Assembly (NCBI GenBank): GCA_016214855.1
Contig: JACRMT010000010.1
Location: forward strand, 1 to 64,000
Length of the DNA stretch: 64,000 nt
Source: Nitrospirota bacterium
GTDB taxonomy: Bacteria; Nitrospirota; Thermodesulfovibrionia; Thermodesulfovibrionales; UBA6898
Direction: 5' to 3'
In this document: positions 49,296 through 58,945 of the stretch, piece by piece
Position numbering within the stretch: position 1 is the first letter of the stretch
Layout of the letters: each line of letters starts with the position of its first letter
Program-made: the position numbers and the translations under genes
The notes under the pieces: generated by a model
Seen by the model: only the letters and a program-made list of their open reading frames with translations
The model's database searches: none
What the model was told of the DNA's origin: nothing

Positions 49296-51721
49296 TTCCC
49301 GTTTTCTTCTTTCTCCTTTTCTTTCTGGTCGTCCTTCTTGTCCCGCTCCTTAAAAGCTTGTGCGATCTCTTCGAACCGTTTCATGACAAGGCTGCTGAGC
49401 GTTCCCTCTGGCCACGTCCCATCATCGTTCAGTTCTCCTGTCACCATGCCGGTAAAGAGCTCAAGTCCCTCCTCCACGCGGCTGATGGCATAGATGCTGA
49501 ACTTGCCGTCCTTGACTGCATCAACCACCTCTTTTTTGAGCATGAGGTTATGCATATTTTTTTGCGGCATGACCACACCATGGGTTCCGTCAAGACCACG
49601 CACTCTGCAGAGATCAAAGAAACCCTCAATCTTCTCATTAACCCCTCCGATCGGCTGCACATCGCCATGCTGGTCCATGGAACCGGTGATCGCAAGATTC
49701 TGTTTCAGCGGAACACCCGACAAGCTGCTCAGGATGACATACAGTTCGGCACAGGATGCACTGTCACCCTCGACCATATCATACAGCTGTTCAAACGTTA
49801 TGGAGGCAGAAAAGCTTATCGGCTTTTTCCCGGCATAGGTGCTGTGGATATAGTTGCTGATGATCAGGATCGCCTTTTCATGGATCTTGCCGCTCATCTT
49901 TGTTTCACGCTCGATATTGACCACGCCGGCCTTGCCGGTAAAGGTCTTTGCCGTTATCCTCGAAGGTTTGCCGAACATATAGTCGCCCATGTCCAGGACA
50001 GCAAGCCCGTTGATCTGTCCGATCGTTTCTCCCTTCGTATCTACGATGATAGATCCCTCGACGATCATTTCCTGAATGCGGTCCTCGATCCTGCTGTTCC
50101 GGTACACCTTTTCCTGAAGCGCCTTCTCCACATGAGCGTTCTGAACTACCGGACTGCCTGCCTTCTTTGCCCAGTAGTTCGCTTCCCTGATAAGGTCCGT
50201 CACCTCGCTGAACTGTGATGACAGTTTCTTCTGGTGGCCCGCAAGACGGGCGCCGTACTCAACGATCTTGGAAACACCGGACCGGTCAAAAGCAAGGGTT
50301 TTTTCCTTTTTCGCTGTACTTGCAATAAAGGCAGCGTATTTCTGGACCGTCTCTGTGCTGCTGTCCATTCTGCTGTCAAAGTCTGCCTTCACCTTGAAAA
50401 GTTCCCGATATTCGTCATCTGCGTTATGAAGAAGATAATACAGATAAGGAGTCCCGACAAGGATGACCTTAACCCTGAGGGGGATAGCCTCAGGCCGCAG
50501 CGTCGTGGTTGAGATCATCCGGTACTGCTCCCAAATGTCCTCAATACGGACTTCACCATTGCGAATCGCACGCTTCAGGGCATCATAGGAGAACATGTTG
50601 CGGAGCAGATCAAGTGCATTGATCACGATATAACCGCCATTCGCCTTATGCAGAGATCCGGCCTTGATCATCGAGAAGTCCGTCGACGCAACGCCAAACT
50701 GGAACTTGTATTCAAGTCTGCCTAACAGGTTGAAATAGGTCGGATTGCTTTCATAGATACAGGGCGCACCCGTGGTCTCCGCATGGTTGACCAGCACATT
50801 TACTGCATAGCGGGTAAAGGTCGGTTCATTCTTCTGCATGCGCATGAACGGCAGAGGCGGCGCCTGCTCCTCCTGCCCCTTGAAATCATCAAGATGCTCC
50901 AGGATGTCCTCGGTCATCTCGGCCAGGTACGTGTATATCTTTTCGTGGGACTGGTATTTATGCTTCAGGTCATCGGTCAGATGACCTACGACAGAAAGCG
51001 CTGCCTCACGTTCAAGTTTGGCAAGGAGGACCTTGAGATTCTTCTCTGCGTCACGCACTTCCCGCACAACATCGTTCAATTTTTCCTGAAGTGTCTTGCC
51101 GATCTCGTCGATCTTCGTCTTGATCGATTCCTCAAGGGCTTCATATTCCTCTTCTGTTAAAGGCTCCCCGCTCTTCTTGATCGGAACGATCATGAGGCCG
51201 CTCACGCTCTTGCGGATCGAAAAACCCTTGGCCTTTGCATCTTCATCAAGCGCAGAGAAATATTCCTTCTGCTTCTGCTGAAATCCCTCTATGATCTGGG
51301 ACTTCTGCTTTTCATATTCCTTGGATTCGAAGATCTTCGGGATCTCGACCCTTAGCGTCTTGACCAGCTCTTCCATATCCTTATGAAACAGGGATGCCAT
51401 CCCGGGGGCAAGAGAAATGGCAAGAGGGACATCTGTATCCTTGAAGTTATATACATAGCACCAGTCAGAGGGCACAGGTTCATCAGCAGCCTTTTTGCTG
51501 AGAAAGGACTTGATGGTCGTCATCTTGCCTGTGCCGTTTTCGCCGAGCATAAAGATGTTGAACCCGCTGTTTTCAAGGTTCAGGCCGAAGTCAATCGCCC
51601 GCAGCGCCCGTTCCTGCCCGATCGTCTCAATCGCCTCAGGCAGTTCGTCCGTGGTATTGAATGCAAAAACAGAAGGGTCACAGCAATGGTAGAGTTCTTC
51701 GATGCTGAGCGGTCTTAACAT
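49292..51721 (-). CDS. Lon-like ATP-dependent protease (LonB/LonC-type, AAA_32)
   Basis: About 809 residues. No Lon N-domain; instead a helical AAA module with the Walker A loop MLGENGTGKMTTIKS (near residue 50-65), a coiled insertion (about 150-270, KIDEIGKTLQEKLNDVVREVRDAEKNL), the second ATPase part (NGGYIVINALDLL) and the C-terminal Ser-Lys protease domain with GDSASCAELYVILSSLSG (catalytic Ser) and PIGGVNEKIEGFFDLC (catalytic Lys). The ATG at 51721 is chosen because GGAGGACTGC directly precedes it; an upstream TTG has no signal. Its job is probably protein quality control. Its stop overlaps the lpxL-like start. Confidence 0.92.
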   Translation of the reverse strand: MLRPLSIEELYHCCDPSVFAFNTTDELPEAIETIGQERALRAIDFGLNLENSGFNIFMLGENGTGKMTTIKSFLSKKAADEPVPSDWCYVYNFKDTDVPLAISLAPGMASLFHKDMEELVKTLRVEIPKIFESKEYEKQKSQIIEGFQQKQKEYFSALDEDAKAKGFSIRKSVSGLMIVPIKKSGEPLTEEEYEALEESIKTKIDEIGKTLQEKLNDVVREVRDAEKNLKVLLAKLEREAALSVVGHLTDDLKHKYQSHEKIYTYLAEMTEDILEHLDDFKGQEEQAPPLPFMRMQKNEPTFTRYAVNVLVNHAETTGAPCIYESNPTYFNLLGRLEYKFQFGVASTDFSMIKAGSLHKANGGYIVINALDLLRNMFSYDALKRAIRNGEVRIEDIWEQYRMISTTTLRPEAIPLRVKVILVGTPYLYYLLHNADDEYRELFKVKADFDSRMDSSTETVQKYAAFIASTAKKEKTLAFDRSGVSKIVEYGARLAGHQKKLSSQFSEVTDLIREANYWAKKAGSPVVQNAHVEKALQEKVYRNSRIEDRIQEMIVEGSIIVDTKGETIGQINGLAVLDMGDYMFGKPSRITAKTFTGKAGVVNIERETKMSGKIHEKAILIISNYIHSTYAGKKPISFSASITFEQLYDMVEGDSASCAELYVILSSLSGVPLKQNLAITGSMDQHGDVQPIGGVNEKIEGFFDLCRVRGLDGTHGVVMPQKNMHNLMLKKEVVDAVKDGKFSIYAISRVEEGLELFTGMVTGELNDDGTWPEGTLSSLVMKRFEEIAQAFKERDKKDDQKEKEKEENGK

Positions 51722-51825
51722 GCAGTCCTCCAATGAAGAATCCTGCAATGCGTTTGCAGGCGATAGCTTTTTTTAGTATGCAGTATGCGAATAGTTTCAA
51801 TGCTGCCGAAGACAGGGGAAAAAGT

Positions 51826-53331
51826 TTATTTTTTCCGTGAGGCGATCTTGTTCAAAGCGTTGATGTACGCCTTGGCAGCGGCAACGATAATGTCCGTGTC
51901 AGCACCCTGGCCCCGTGCATTCTTCCCGTTCTCTTCAAGGGTAACGACCACTTCTCCCAAGGCATCAGTGCCGCCGGTGATCCCCTTTACTTCGAACTTC
52001 AGAAGATTGCTCTTGGTCTTTGTCATGCCGGCGATCGCCTTGTACGTTGCATCCACTGGACCGTCGCCCCTGGCCGTCTTCTGGACAGACCTGCCCCTGA
52101 TCTTCATCTTGATCGTAGACTTCGGAACCACTCCCATGCCGCTCGCCACCTTCAGGTCCATCAGCCTGAACACCGCCGGGATCTTCGAGAACTCCTCAGT
52201 CACCAGGGTTTCTATGTCCTCGTCAAAGATCTCCTTCTTCTGATCTGCCAGATGCTTGAACTTTACAAAAGCATTCTCGATCTCTTCGGGCGCCAGGTCA
52301 TAGCCGAGTTCCTGAAGACGGGTTTTGAAGGCGTGACGTCCTGAATGTTTGCCGAGGATCAGTTCGGTCTCCTTGAGACCGATATCCTCAGGCCGCATGA
52401 TCTCATAGGTCATCTTTTCCTTGAGCAGCCCGTCCTGATGAATGCCTGACTCATGGGCAAAGGCATTCGCGCCGACGATCGCCTTGTTCGGCTGAACATG
52501 CATGCCGGTAATCCTCGTCAGGAGTCTGCTCGTCCGGATGATCTCTTTTGTATTGATATTCGTGGTCGCCTTATAAAAATCCTTCCGTGTGGCAAGGTTC
52601 ATCACCACCTCTTCCATGGAACAGTTCCCGGCACGCTCGCCGATGCCGTTGATCGTGCATTCAACCTGCCCTGCGCCGTTACGAATAGCGGCAAGCGAGT
52701 TGGCAACGGCAAGACCAAGGTCATTGTGGCAGTGGACTGCTATGACAGCACTGCTGCCGATCTTCTCCTTGATCGCCCTGATCATGGCGCCGAACTCTGA
52801 GGGCGTGGTGTACCCGACCGTATCCGGGATATTCACGGTCGAAGCACCTGCCCGGATCACTGCCTGAACAACCTCGATAAGATAGGGAAGCTCGGTGCGC
52901 GTTGCGTCCATAGGAGAAAACTCAACATCTTCTGCAAGACTCCTTGCAAACGCTACCATGGCAACGGAACGTTTAAGCGCTTCTTCGCGACTCACCCGAA
53001 ACTGATATTTAAGGTGTATGTCTGAGGTCGAGTGAAACGTATGGATGCGGTGCCTTGGTGCATCTTTGATCGCTTCCCAGGCCCTTCTGATATCCTCCTC
53101 TTTTGCGCGGGCAAGCCCGGCAATTATAGTGCCATGCACTTCATTTGCAATACGTTTGACTGCTGCGAAGTCGCCGGGGGAGGCTATGGGAAACCCTGCC
53201 TCAATGACATCCACGCCGAGTTTAACCAACTGCTTTGCCATCGAAATCTTCTCATCAACATTCATCGAACAGCCGGGCGACTGCTCGCCGTCGCGCAAGG
53301 TCGTGTCGAATATCCTTATCGTTCTCATCAT
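51826..53331 (-). CDS. leuA: 2-isopropylmalate synthase
   Basis: About 501 residues; condenses acetyl-CoA with 2-oxoisovalerate in leucine synthesis. The start RTIRIFDTTLRDGEQSPGCSM holds the substrate-binding Arg and metal Asp, HCHNDLGLAVANSLAAIRNGA and CTINGIGERAGNCSMEEVV follow, then the C-terminal regulatory LeuA domain. ATG 53331 overlaps the pssA stop (ATGA); a longer frame upstream lies inside pssA and is ignored. A citramalate synthase is a possible alternative, but HCHND, the length and the C-terminal domain suit LeuA, and ilvC lies three genes upstream. The operon reads ilvC, psd, pssA, leuA. Confidence 0.92.
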   Translation of the reverse strand: MMRTIRIFDTTLRDGEQSPGCSMNVDEKISMAKQLVKLGVDVIEAGFPIASPGDFAAVKRIANEVHGTIIAGLARAKEEDIRRAWEAIKDAPRHRIHTFHSTSDIHLKYQFRVSREEALKRSVAMVAFARSLAEDVEFSPMDATRTELPYLIEVVQAVIRAGASTVNIPDTVGYTTPSEFGAMIRAIKEKIGSSAVIAVHCHNDLGLAVANSLAAIRNGAGQVECTINGIGERAGNCSMEEVVMNLATRKDFYKATTNINTKEIIRTSRLLTRITGMHVQPNKAIVGANAFAHESGIHQDGLLKEKMTYEIMRPEDIGLKETELILGKHSGRHAFKTRLQELGYDLAPEEIENAFVKFKHLADQKKEIFDEDIETLVTEEFSKIPAVFRLMDLKVASGMGVVPKSTIKMKIRGRSVQKTARGDGPVDATYKAIAGMTKTKSNLLKFEVKGITGGTDALGEVVVTLEENGKNARGQGADTDIIVAAAKAYINALNKIASRKK

Positions 53332-54107
53332 TGCACCCCTGTTGCTCCTGGCGGCTGTTCCTGCTGCTGTCTCTGCTTCCTGACCAGGAGTATAATATTT
53401 TCTATTATACCCCAAATAAGATATGCCATCGCAAAAACAAAAATGGCAGTGGACGGATGGATCAGCATCACAAACAGGATCATTACAAAGACAATAAGCA
53501 TCCAGAAGGGCTTCTTTTCTTTGAAGTCGACTTCCTTTAACCCATGGTATCTGAGTGTGCTGACCATCAGCAGGGCAAGAAAGATCGTAAGAAAGGGGTA
53601 CATAACGGATTTACCCGGTATACCTTCCCAGTGCACATAATAAAAAATGACCACGGAGGAGAGGATGGATGCAGCTCCGGGGATCGGCATTCCCTTAAAG
53701 GCCTTTGACCCTGAACTGCCGGTCTGGACATTGAAGCGTGCCAGCCGGAGCGCGCCGCAGGCAACGAACAGGAAGGCTGCCGCCCAGCCGAGCCTGCCAA
53801 AAGGCATAAGCGCCCACTTGTACATCATGACCGAAGGCGCAACGCCAAATGCAACGAGGTCTGAGAGCGAGTCCAACTCGACGCCGAATCGTGTCGTCGT
53901 ATTTGTCAGACGCGCGATCCAGCCATCAAGGCCGTCAAAAATATTCGCAAGCAGTATTGCCCAGGCAGCATGGAGAAAATTGCCGTTGATTGCAGACATG
54001 ATGGCATAAAAACCGCAGAACATGCCGCAGAGCGTCAGCGTGTTCGGAAGGAGATAAACTCCCTTCTTCGGCTGCTTTTCGCCATGCTGTTTGTGTCCGG
54101 CTTCCAT
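53328..54107 (-). CDS. pssA: CDP-diacylglycerol-serine O-phosphatidyltransferase
   Basis: 259-residue integral membrane enzyme making phosphatidylserine from CDP-diacylglycerol and serine. The CDP-alcohol phosphotransferase signature D-G-x2-A-R-x8-G-x3-D-x3-D is present as DGLDGWIARLTNTTTRFGVELDSLSD (about residues 57-82). Several further hydrophobic helices follow (AAAFLFVACGALRLARFNV; VMYPFLTIFLALLMVS). AGGGGGGTAGGAAT precedes the ATG. It starts 4 bp after psd ends and overlaps leuA by four bases, so phospholipid and leucine genes are co-transcribed. Confidence 0.94.
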   Translation of the reverse strand: MEAGHKQHGEKQPKKGVYLLPNTLTLCGMFCGFYAIMSAINGNFLHAAWAILLANIFDGLDGWIARLTNTTTRFGVELDSLSDLVAFGVAPSVMMYKWALMPFGRLGWAAAFLFVACGALRLARFNVQTGSSGSKAFKGMPIPGAASILSSVVIFYYVHWEGIPGKSVMYPFLTIFLALLMVSTLRYHGLKEVDFKEKKPFWMLIVFVMILFVMLIHPSTAIFVFAMAYLIWGIIENIILLVRKQRQQQEQPPGATGVQ

Positions 54108-54111
54108 ATTC

Positions 54112-54744
54112 CTACCCCCCTGAGATCCGGCCCAGGACCGTCTCTCCTGCCCTGACCATATCCCCCATCCTGACCGTTATTACCGCATCCTTCGGAAGAT
54201 AGATATCGACCCTTGAACTGAACTTTATCAGGCCATAGCGCTCTCCTGCCTGCAGTGCATCTCCCTCGCTTTTTCTGCAGACAGCCCTGCGGGCGACAAA
54301 ACCGGCAACCTGCCTCAGCAGGAGATCTCCGTACCGCGTTTCAAATACCATGTCGATATGCTCGTTCTGCATCGAAGCCTCGTCCTTATAGGCAGCGAGA
54401 AATTTCCCCTTTACATGCCGGACGGTCTTTACCCTGCCATCGCAGGGGACGCGGTTCACATGCACATTAAACGGTGACATGAATATGCTTATCTGCCTGA
54501 CATCTTTATGCAGATGCTCAGCTTCGAGAATATCCCTGATAACGATGATCTTTCCGTCAGCAGGTGCAACAAAGATATTCTTTCCTTCAGGTACCTTCCG
54601 TTCAGGATCCCTGAAGAAGTAGAACATGAACACGGTCAGCAGAAGGGAGATCAAAGCAACGCCGCCTCCCCCGATCCAGAACACGATCCCGGACAGGGCT
54701 GCAAAAAAGGTAATGAACGGATAGCCTTCGGGAGCGAATTTCAT
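54112..54744 (-). CDS. psd: Phosphatidylserine decarboxylase, short form, altered cleavage motif
   Basis: 210 residues; converts phosphatidylserine to phosphatidylethanolamine. Two hydrophobic helices at the N-terminus (15-45), then FRDPERKVPEG, VAPADGKIIVI, SIFMSPFNVHVNRVP, and near the C-terminus YGLIKFSSRVDIYLP. In this family autocleavage usually occurs at a Gly-Ser step (FGSRVD), which creates the pyruvoyl group; here residue 176 is Ser (codon AGT, one base from GGT) before Ser177. The new Ser177 is still present. The gene is placed between ilvC and pssA, as in many related genomes, so a functional enzyme is expected. Confidence 0.9.
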   Translation of the reverse strand: MKFAPEGYPFITFFAALSGIVFWIGGGGVALISLLLTVFMFYFFRDPERKVPEGKNIFVAPADGKIIVIRDILEAEHLHKDVRQISIFMSPFNVHVNRVPCDGRVKTVRHVKGKFLAAYKDEASMQNEHIDMVFETRYGDLLLRQVAGFVARRAVCRKSEGDALQAGERYGLIKFSSRVDIYLPKDAVITVRMGDMVRAGETVLGRISGG

Positions 54745-54813
54745 TTCATTAAAAGGCCGTGACTAAGGCTGTGGATTTCCTTTCCTCAACCTTAGCCTTG
54801 ACCTGAATCTGTG

Positions 54814-55839
<1,026 letters not shown>

Positions 55840-55899
55840 TTACGGTTGTTTTTTAGTGTGATTGAGAAGCAATATTATAGAATAAATACCCGGATTTTT

Positions 55900-56370
55900 C
55901 TATTTGCCGAATTGCTTTGGTATCTGTATCTTCAGTTCTGAGATCTTTTTTTTCAGGAGAGGATGAACTTTTTCGGGTGCGATCTCCCTAAGAGGTATCA
56001 GCACGAAATCTCTTTCATGCAGATGGGCATGAGGAATTTTCAGCTCAGCCGAGTCAATGATCCTGTCGTCATAAAAGAGGATATCAAGGTCAATAACGCG
56101 CGGACCCCAGTGCTCCATTGTCTCTCTGCCCATCGCTCTTTCAATATCTTTCAAAAGCAGGAGAAGTGCTTCAGGGCTGAGGTCAGTCACCGCTTCGATC
56201 GCAAGATTAATGAACTGCGGCTGGTCAGTCACTCCCCAGGGCGCAGTCTCGATCATAGATGACTGCTTCAAAACAGCGACGCCGTGCTGCTCAAGCCGTC
56301 TGATCGCCTCAAGGCAGTTTTCCTGTCTATTGCCGAGATTGGAGCCTATGCCGATATGGACCGTGGACAT
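55900..56370 (-). CDS. folK: 2-amino-4-hydroxy-6-hydroxymethyldihydropteridine pyrophosphokinase
   Basis: 156 residues; transfers pyrophosphate from ATP to hydroxymethyl-dihydropterin in folate synthesis. HIGIGSNLGNRQENCLEAIRRL (start), PWGVTDQPQFINLAIEAVT, MGRETMEHWGPRVIDLDILFYDD (containing the Mg2+ ligands D-L-D) and IPHAHLHERDFVLIPLREIAP are the family blocks in order. Full length. Separated from ilvC by about 70 bp; may be part of the same transcript. Confidence 0.94.
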   Translation of the reverse strand: MSTVHIGIGSNLGNRQENCLEAIRRLEQHGVAVLKQSSMIETAPWGVTDQPQFINLAIEAVTDLSPEALLLLLKDIERAMGRETMEHWGPRVIDLDILFYDDRIIDSAELKIPHAHLHERDFVLIPLREIAPEKVHPLLKKKISELKIQIPKQFGK

Positions 56371-56429
56371 AAAGATAGAATTCAGGAGTCAGAATGAAAA
56401 AGACAAGAGGTAGAGGATAAAGATAGTAT

Positions 56430-56555
56430 CCCTTCAGTTACAGGTGGTAGCCCCTCCTTAGCAAGGAGGGGTTGGGGAGGTTTTGGCAGATATTCCAATA
56501 CCCCACCTAACCTCCCCTTGGAAAGGGGAGGAATTTTTAACCCTATAACTGGACT
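56430..56555. repeat. Dispersed palindromic repeat, copy F (long form)
   Basis: Bounded by TTCAGTT (56434-56440) and AACTGGA (56548-56554). Hairpins CCCCTCCTT-AGC-AAGGAGGGG and CCTCCCCTT-GG-AAAGGGGAGG flank a spacer with AATACCCCACC. On the other strand it matches copy C (17751-17877) almost base for base. It lies between folK and dapL. Confidence 0.85.
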
Positions 56556-56585
56556 CTTATACAAAAATGCTCGATTTTCTCAATC

Positions 56586-57761
56586 TTACAGCGCCTTCCC
56601 TATCCTCTCGACCGCTTCCTTCATGCGAACAGAGGGGACGGTCAACGCAAATCTGATATAGCCTTCCCCGGGAGCGCCGAAGCCGTTGCCCGGCGTGCCT
56701 AACACTCCTGCCTTGTCGAGCAGGTGCGCAACAAAAGATGAGGAGTCATATCCTGCAGGAACTTTGGTCCAGAGGTAAAAGGATGCCTTGGGCTTGATAA
56801 CTTCCATGCCAAAGTCCTTGAGACCGGCATAAAGCACATCTCTTCTTTCCTGATATGTGCCCCTGATCTCGGCAAGGATACTGTCATCTGTCTCGAGTGC
56901 AGCTATGGAAGCCTCCTGCACTGCCTGGAATACGCCTGAATCAAGGTTTGATTTGATCTTGCCAAGGCCCGCGATCACATCCTTATGGCCGACCGCAAAG
57001 CCAATCCTCCAACCGGTCATGTTGTAGGTCTTCGAAAGAGAATGCATCTCAATGCCGACTTCCTTTGCCCCGTCAACCTCCATAAAACTCATCGGCTTTT
57101 CATTGTCATAGTAGATCTCGCTGTATGCCGCATCATGGCAGACAATGATGTTATTGTTGCCGGCAAGTTCGATCACCTCTTCATAGAACGACTTCGGCGC
57201 ACAGGCAGAGGTCGGGTTATTCGGGTAGTTGATGTACATCAGCCGAGTCCTTTTAAGGATATCCACGGGAATTGATTTGAGATCAGGCAGAAAATTGTTC
57301 TTTTCGACAAGGGGCATCATATAGCTTTCCCCGCCGGCAAAAAGGGTCCCGACAGGGTACACCGGATAGCCCGGCGACGGGACAAGCACCACATCCCCCG
57401 GCTCCACAAAGGCAAGAGGAATATGACCGATACCCTCCTTTGATCCGATCAGGGAGAGCACTTCTGTTTTTGCATCGAGGTCAACATTGAAGCGGCTTTT
57501 GTACCATGCAGCAACAGCCTGGCGAAAGGAGAGCATCCCTTCGTATGAAGGATACCGGTGATGTTCAGGATTCTCGACCGCTTTCTTCATGGCATCCACA
57601 ATATGCTTTGGTGTAGGGATGTCAGGGTCGCCGATGCTGAGATCTATAAGGTCAACACCCTTAGCCCTTGCCTCCTGCTTCATCTTGTCTATGGTCGCAA
57701 AAAGATAGGGGGGGAGATTTTTCACTCGTGATGCAAGCTCAACAGTAATGCTCGGTTTCAA
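56586..57761 (-). CDS. dapL: LL-diaminopimelate aminotransferase (DapL)
   Basis: About 391 residues, fold-type I PLP enzyme. It makes LL-diaminopimelate directly from tetrahydrodipicolinate for lysine and peptidoglycan. Blocks: RVKNLPPYLFATIDKMKQEARAKGVDLIDLSIGDPDIPTP, YPSYEGMLSFRQAVAAWY, INYPNNPTSACAP, CHDAAYSEIYYD and the PLP Lys in MHSLSKTYNMTGWRIGF. A TTG at 57761 with GGAGGG five bases upstream is preferred; an ATG 30 codons earlier has no such signal and would add a segment without similarity. Alanine or aspartate aminotransferase is a possible alternative, but the N-terminal signature favours DapL. Confidence 0.88.
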   Translation of the reverse strand: MKPSITVELASRVKNLPPYLFATIDKMKQEARAKGVDLIDLSIGDPDIPTPKHIVDAMKKAVENPEHHRYPSYEGMLSFRQAVAAWYKSRFNVDLDAKTEVLSLIGSKEGIGHIPLAFVEPGDVVLVPSPGYPVYPVGTLFAGGESYMMPLVEKNNFLPDLKSIPVDILKRTRLMYINYPNNPTSACAPKSFYEEVIELAGNNNIIVCHDAAYSEIYYDNEKPMSFMEVDGAKEVGIEMHSLSKTYNMTGWRIGFAVGHKDVIAGLGKIKSNLDSGVFQAVQEASIAALETDDSILAEIRGTYQERRDVLYAGLKDFGMEVIKPKASFYLWTKVPAGYDSSSFVAHLLDKAGVLGTPGNGFGAPGEGYIRFALTVPSVRMKEAVERIGKAL

Positions 57762-58187
57762 GGGTCCCTCCGGTATATATAAAGTCTGATTTTTCGGTAT
57801 AAGATTATAGCAGAAACCGGCGTACAAGTGATGTATAGTGGCCTTGGCCAACTATCTTGGGGAAACAAGCGCTAAGCATGAAATATACGACATGTAAATA
57901 AGCAGGTCTATTCCGACAGTCCCTAATATATCAAAGAAACCACCTAACATTTCTTTAAATCCACCACAAGTTGAGGCTCAATCAATGCCTGCACGAGCAA
58001 CTTTTTGATAGCCTTGATGAGAAAATATCATACATGAAAGCATCTATGGTCAATACAATGTCAGTAATGTTAGATGCAAATTGCAAATTATTGCCTCGTA
58101 TTTACTTTTCATTGTTCTACGTTAGCGTTAGTATCCCCTTAAAAAAGCTGGGGGCTACCTATCCTCGACCACCCGATTACCGGGTTT
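57762..58187. other. AT-rich intergenic region without recognisable genes
   Basis: About 430 bp of lower-GC DNA between the dapL start and the end of the toxin remnant. Reading frames here are short and show no domain I recognise. No clear promoter, terminator or repeat was seen apart from the dapL ribosome binding site. The base composition suggests an accessory insertion shared with the neighbouring toxin-antitoxin pair. Confidence 0.5.
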
Positions 58188-58501
58188 CTATTTTTCTCTA
58201 TTTTCGAGTTCTGCATCTATAGTTTGCGGGTTGCGCGCGCAATGAAAGAGCCCGAATACAATAATCTGCTCGTTTTCTATCGAAAAGTAGATAGCAAAGG
58301 GAAATCTTCTAAGCAGACGACGCCGAAAGTCTTGATACACTTTTGGATAAAGCAGGGGATTCAATGGAATTTCATTAACATAGGCATAGAACATACGAAG
58401 GAAATCTTCACCGAGACCTCTATAGATTTTGTTTCATACCACATATAACCGTTGATTAGATCCTCTTCAATTTCAGGAAGAAACCGCAGGGTATATGTCA
58501 T
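58188..58501 (-). pseudogene. RelE/ParE-type toxin with a frameshift
   Basis: An ATG at 58501 overlaps the antitoxin stop (ATGA) and reads MTYTLRFLPEIEEDLINGYMWYETK, a ParE/RelE-like beginning. In the A-run near 58427-58430 the frame shifts by one, and the family sequence continues in another frame: IYRGLGEDFLRMFYAYV, DFRRRLLRRFPFAIYFSIE, VFGLFHCARNPQTID, ending at 58188. One extra A would restore a protein of about 104 residues. Unless corrected by programmed frameshifting or explained by a sequencing error, the toxin is inactive. In the actual frame translation would stop soon after the shift. Confidence 0.85.
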
Positions 58502-58719
58502 TTCCTTGATTCTATTCTTATCCTAAGTTCATCCAAAGATAAAAGGGCTCCCGGATAAGATTTGTACCTTGCAAACCTTCTATTCAGTTCTTTTATATGA
58601 CTCTGGGGGGCAGGGATGGCAGATTCTTCAGCAGATATACTATCCCATAGATCCTCGATCAGAAGAATTTTTTCTGCTACACCCAATTTTTCAATTTGTG
58701 GAATGTCTATTACTCGCAT
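58498..58719 (-). CDS. Antitoxin of the addiction-module component family
   Basis: 73 residues: RVIDIPQIEKLGVAEKILLIEDLWDSISAEE at the N-terminus and LNRRFARYKSYPGALLSLDELRIRIESRK at the C-terminus, the pattern of the small 'putative addiction module component' antitoxins (TIGR02574-like) found before RelE/ParE toxins. ATG 58719 has GGAGGAAAGC upstream, which decides the start; a longer open frame upstream is not supported. Its stop overlaps the frameshifted toxin's start codon. The 225 bp upstream, before the SNF2 gene end, show no further gene. Confidence 0.85.
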   Translation of the reverse strand: MRVIDIPQIEKLGVAEKILLIEDLWDSISAEESAIPAPQSHIKELNRRFARYKSYPGALLSLDELRIRIESRK

Positions 58720-58945
58720 AGCTTTCCTCCTTATTGATAAGAGATTTAATAATAACATTTTTGCCCTCATTTCTCCCCTTAGCAATAATCCCCCATCCGT
58801 AGATAGATGAGTGGAGCAGATTACCTGCTCCTGCGCTGAAACTGCATCGAAGCTCTGCCTGTCATAAATTTTTGGAGGAGCTCCAGAAAAAACGACTTTA
58901 AAGAAGCAGAATTTTGAATGAAGCATCTGAAGGTCGCGACACATA

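Noticed and set aside
57971-58222. 83-codon plus-strand frame in the AT-rich gap
   Set aside because: It overlaps the toxin remnant on the other strand, lacks a ribosome binding site and shows no domain.
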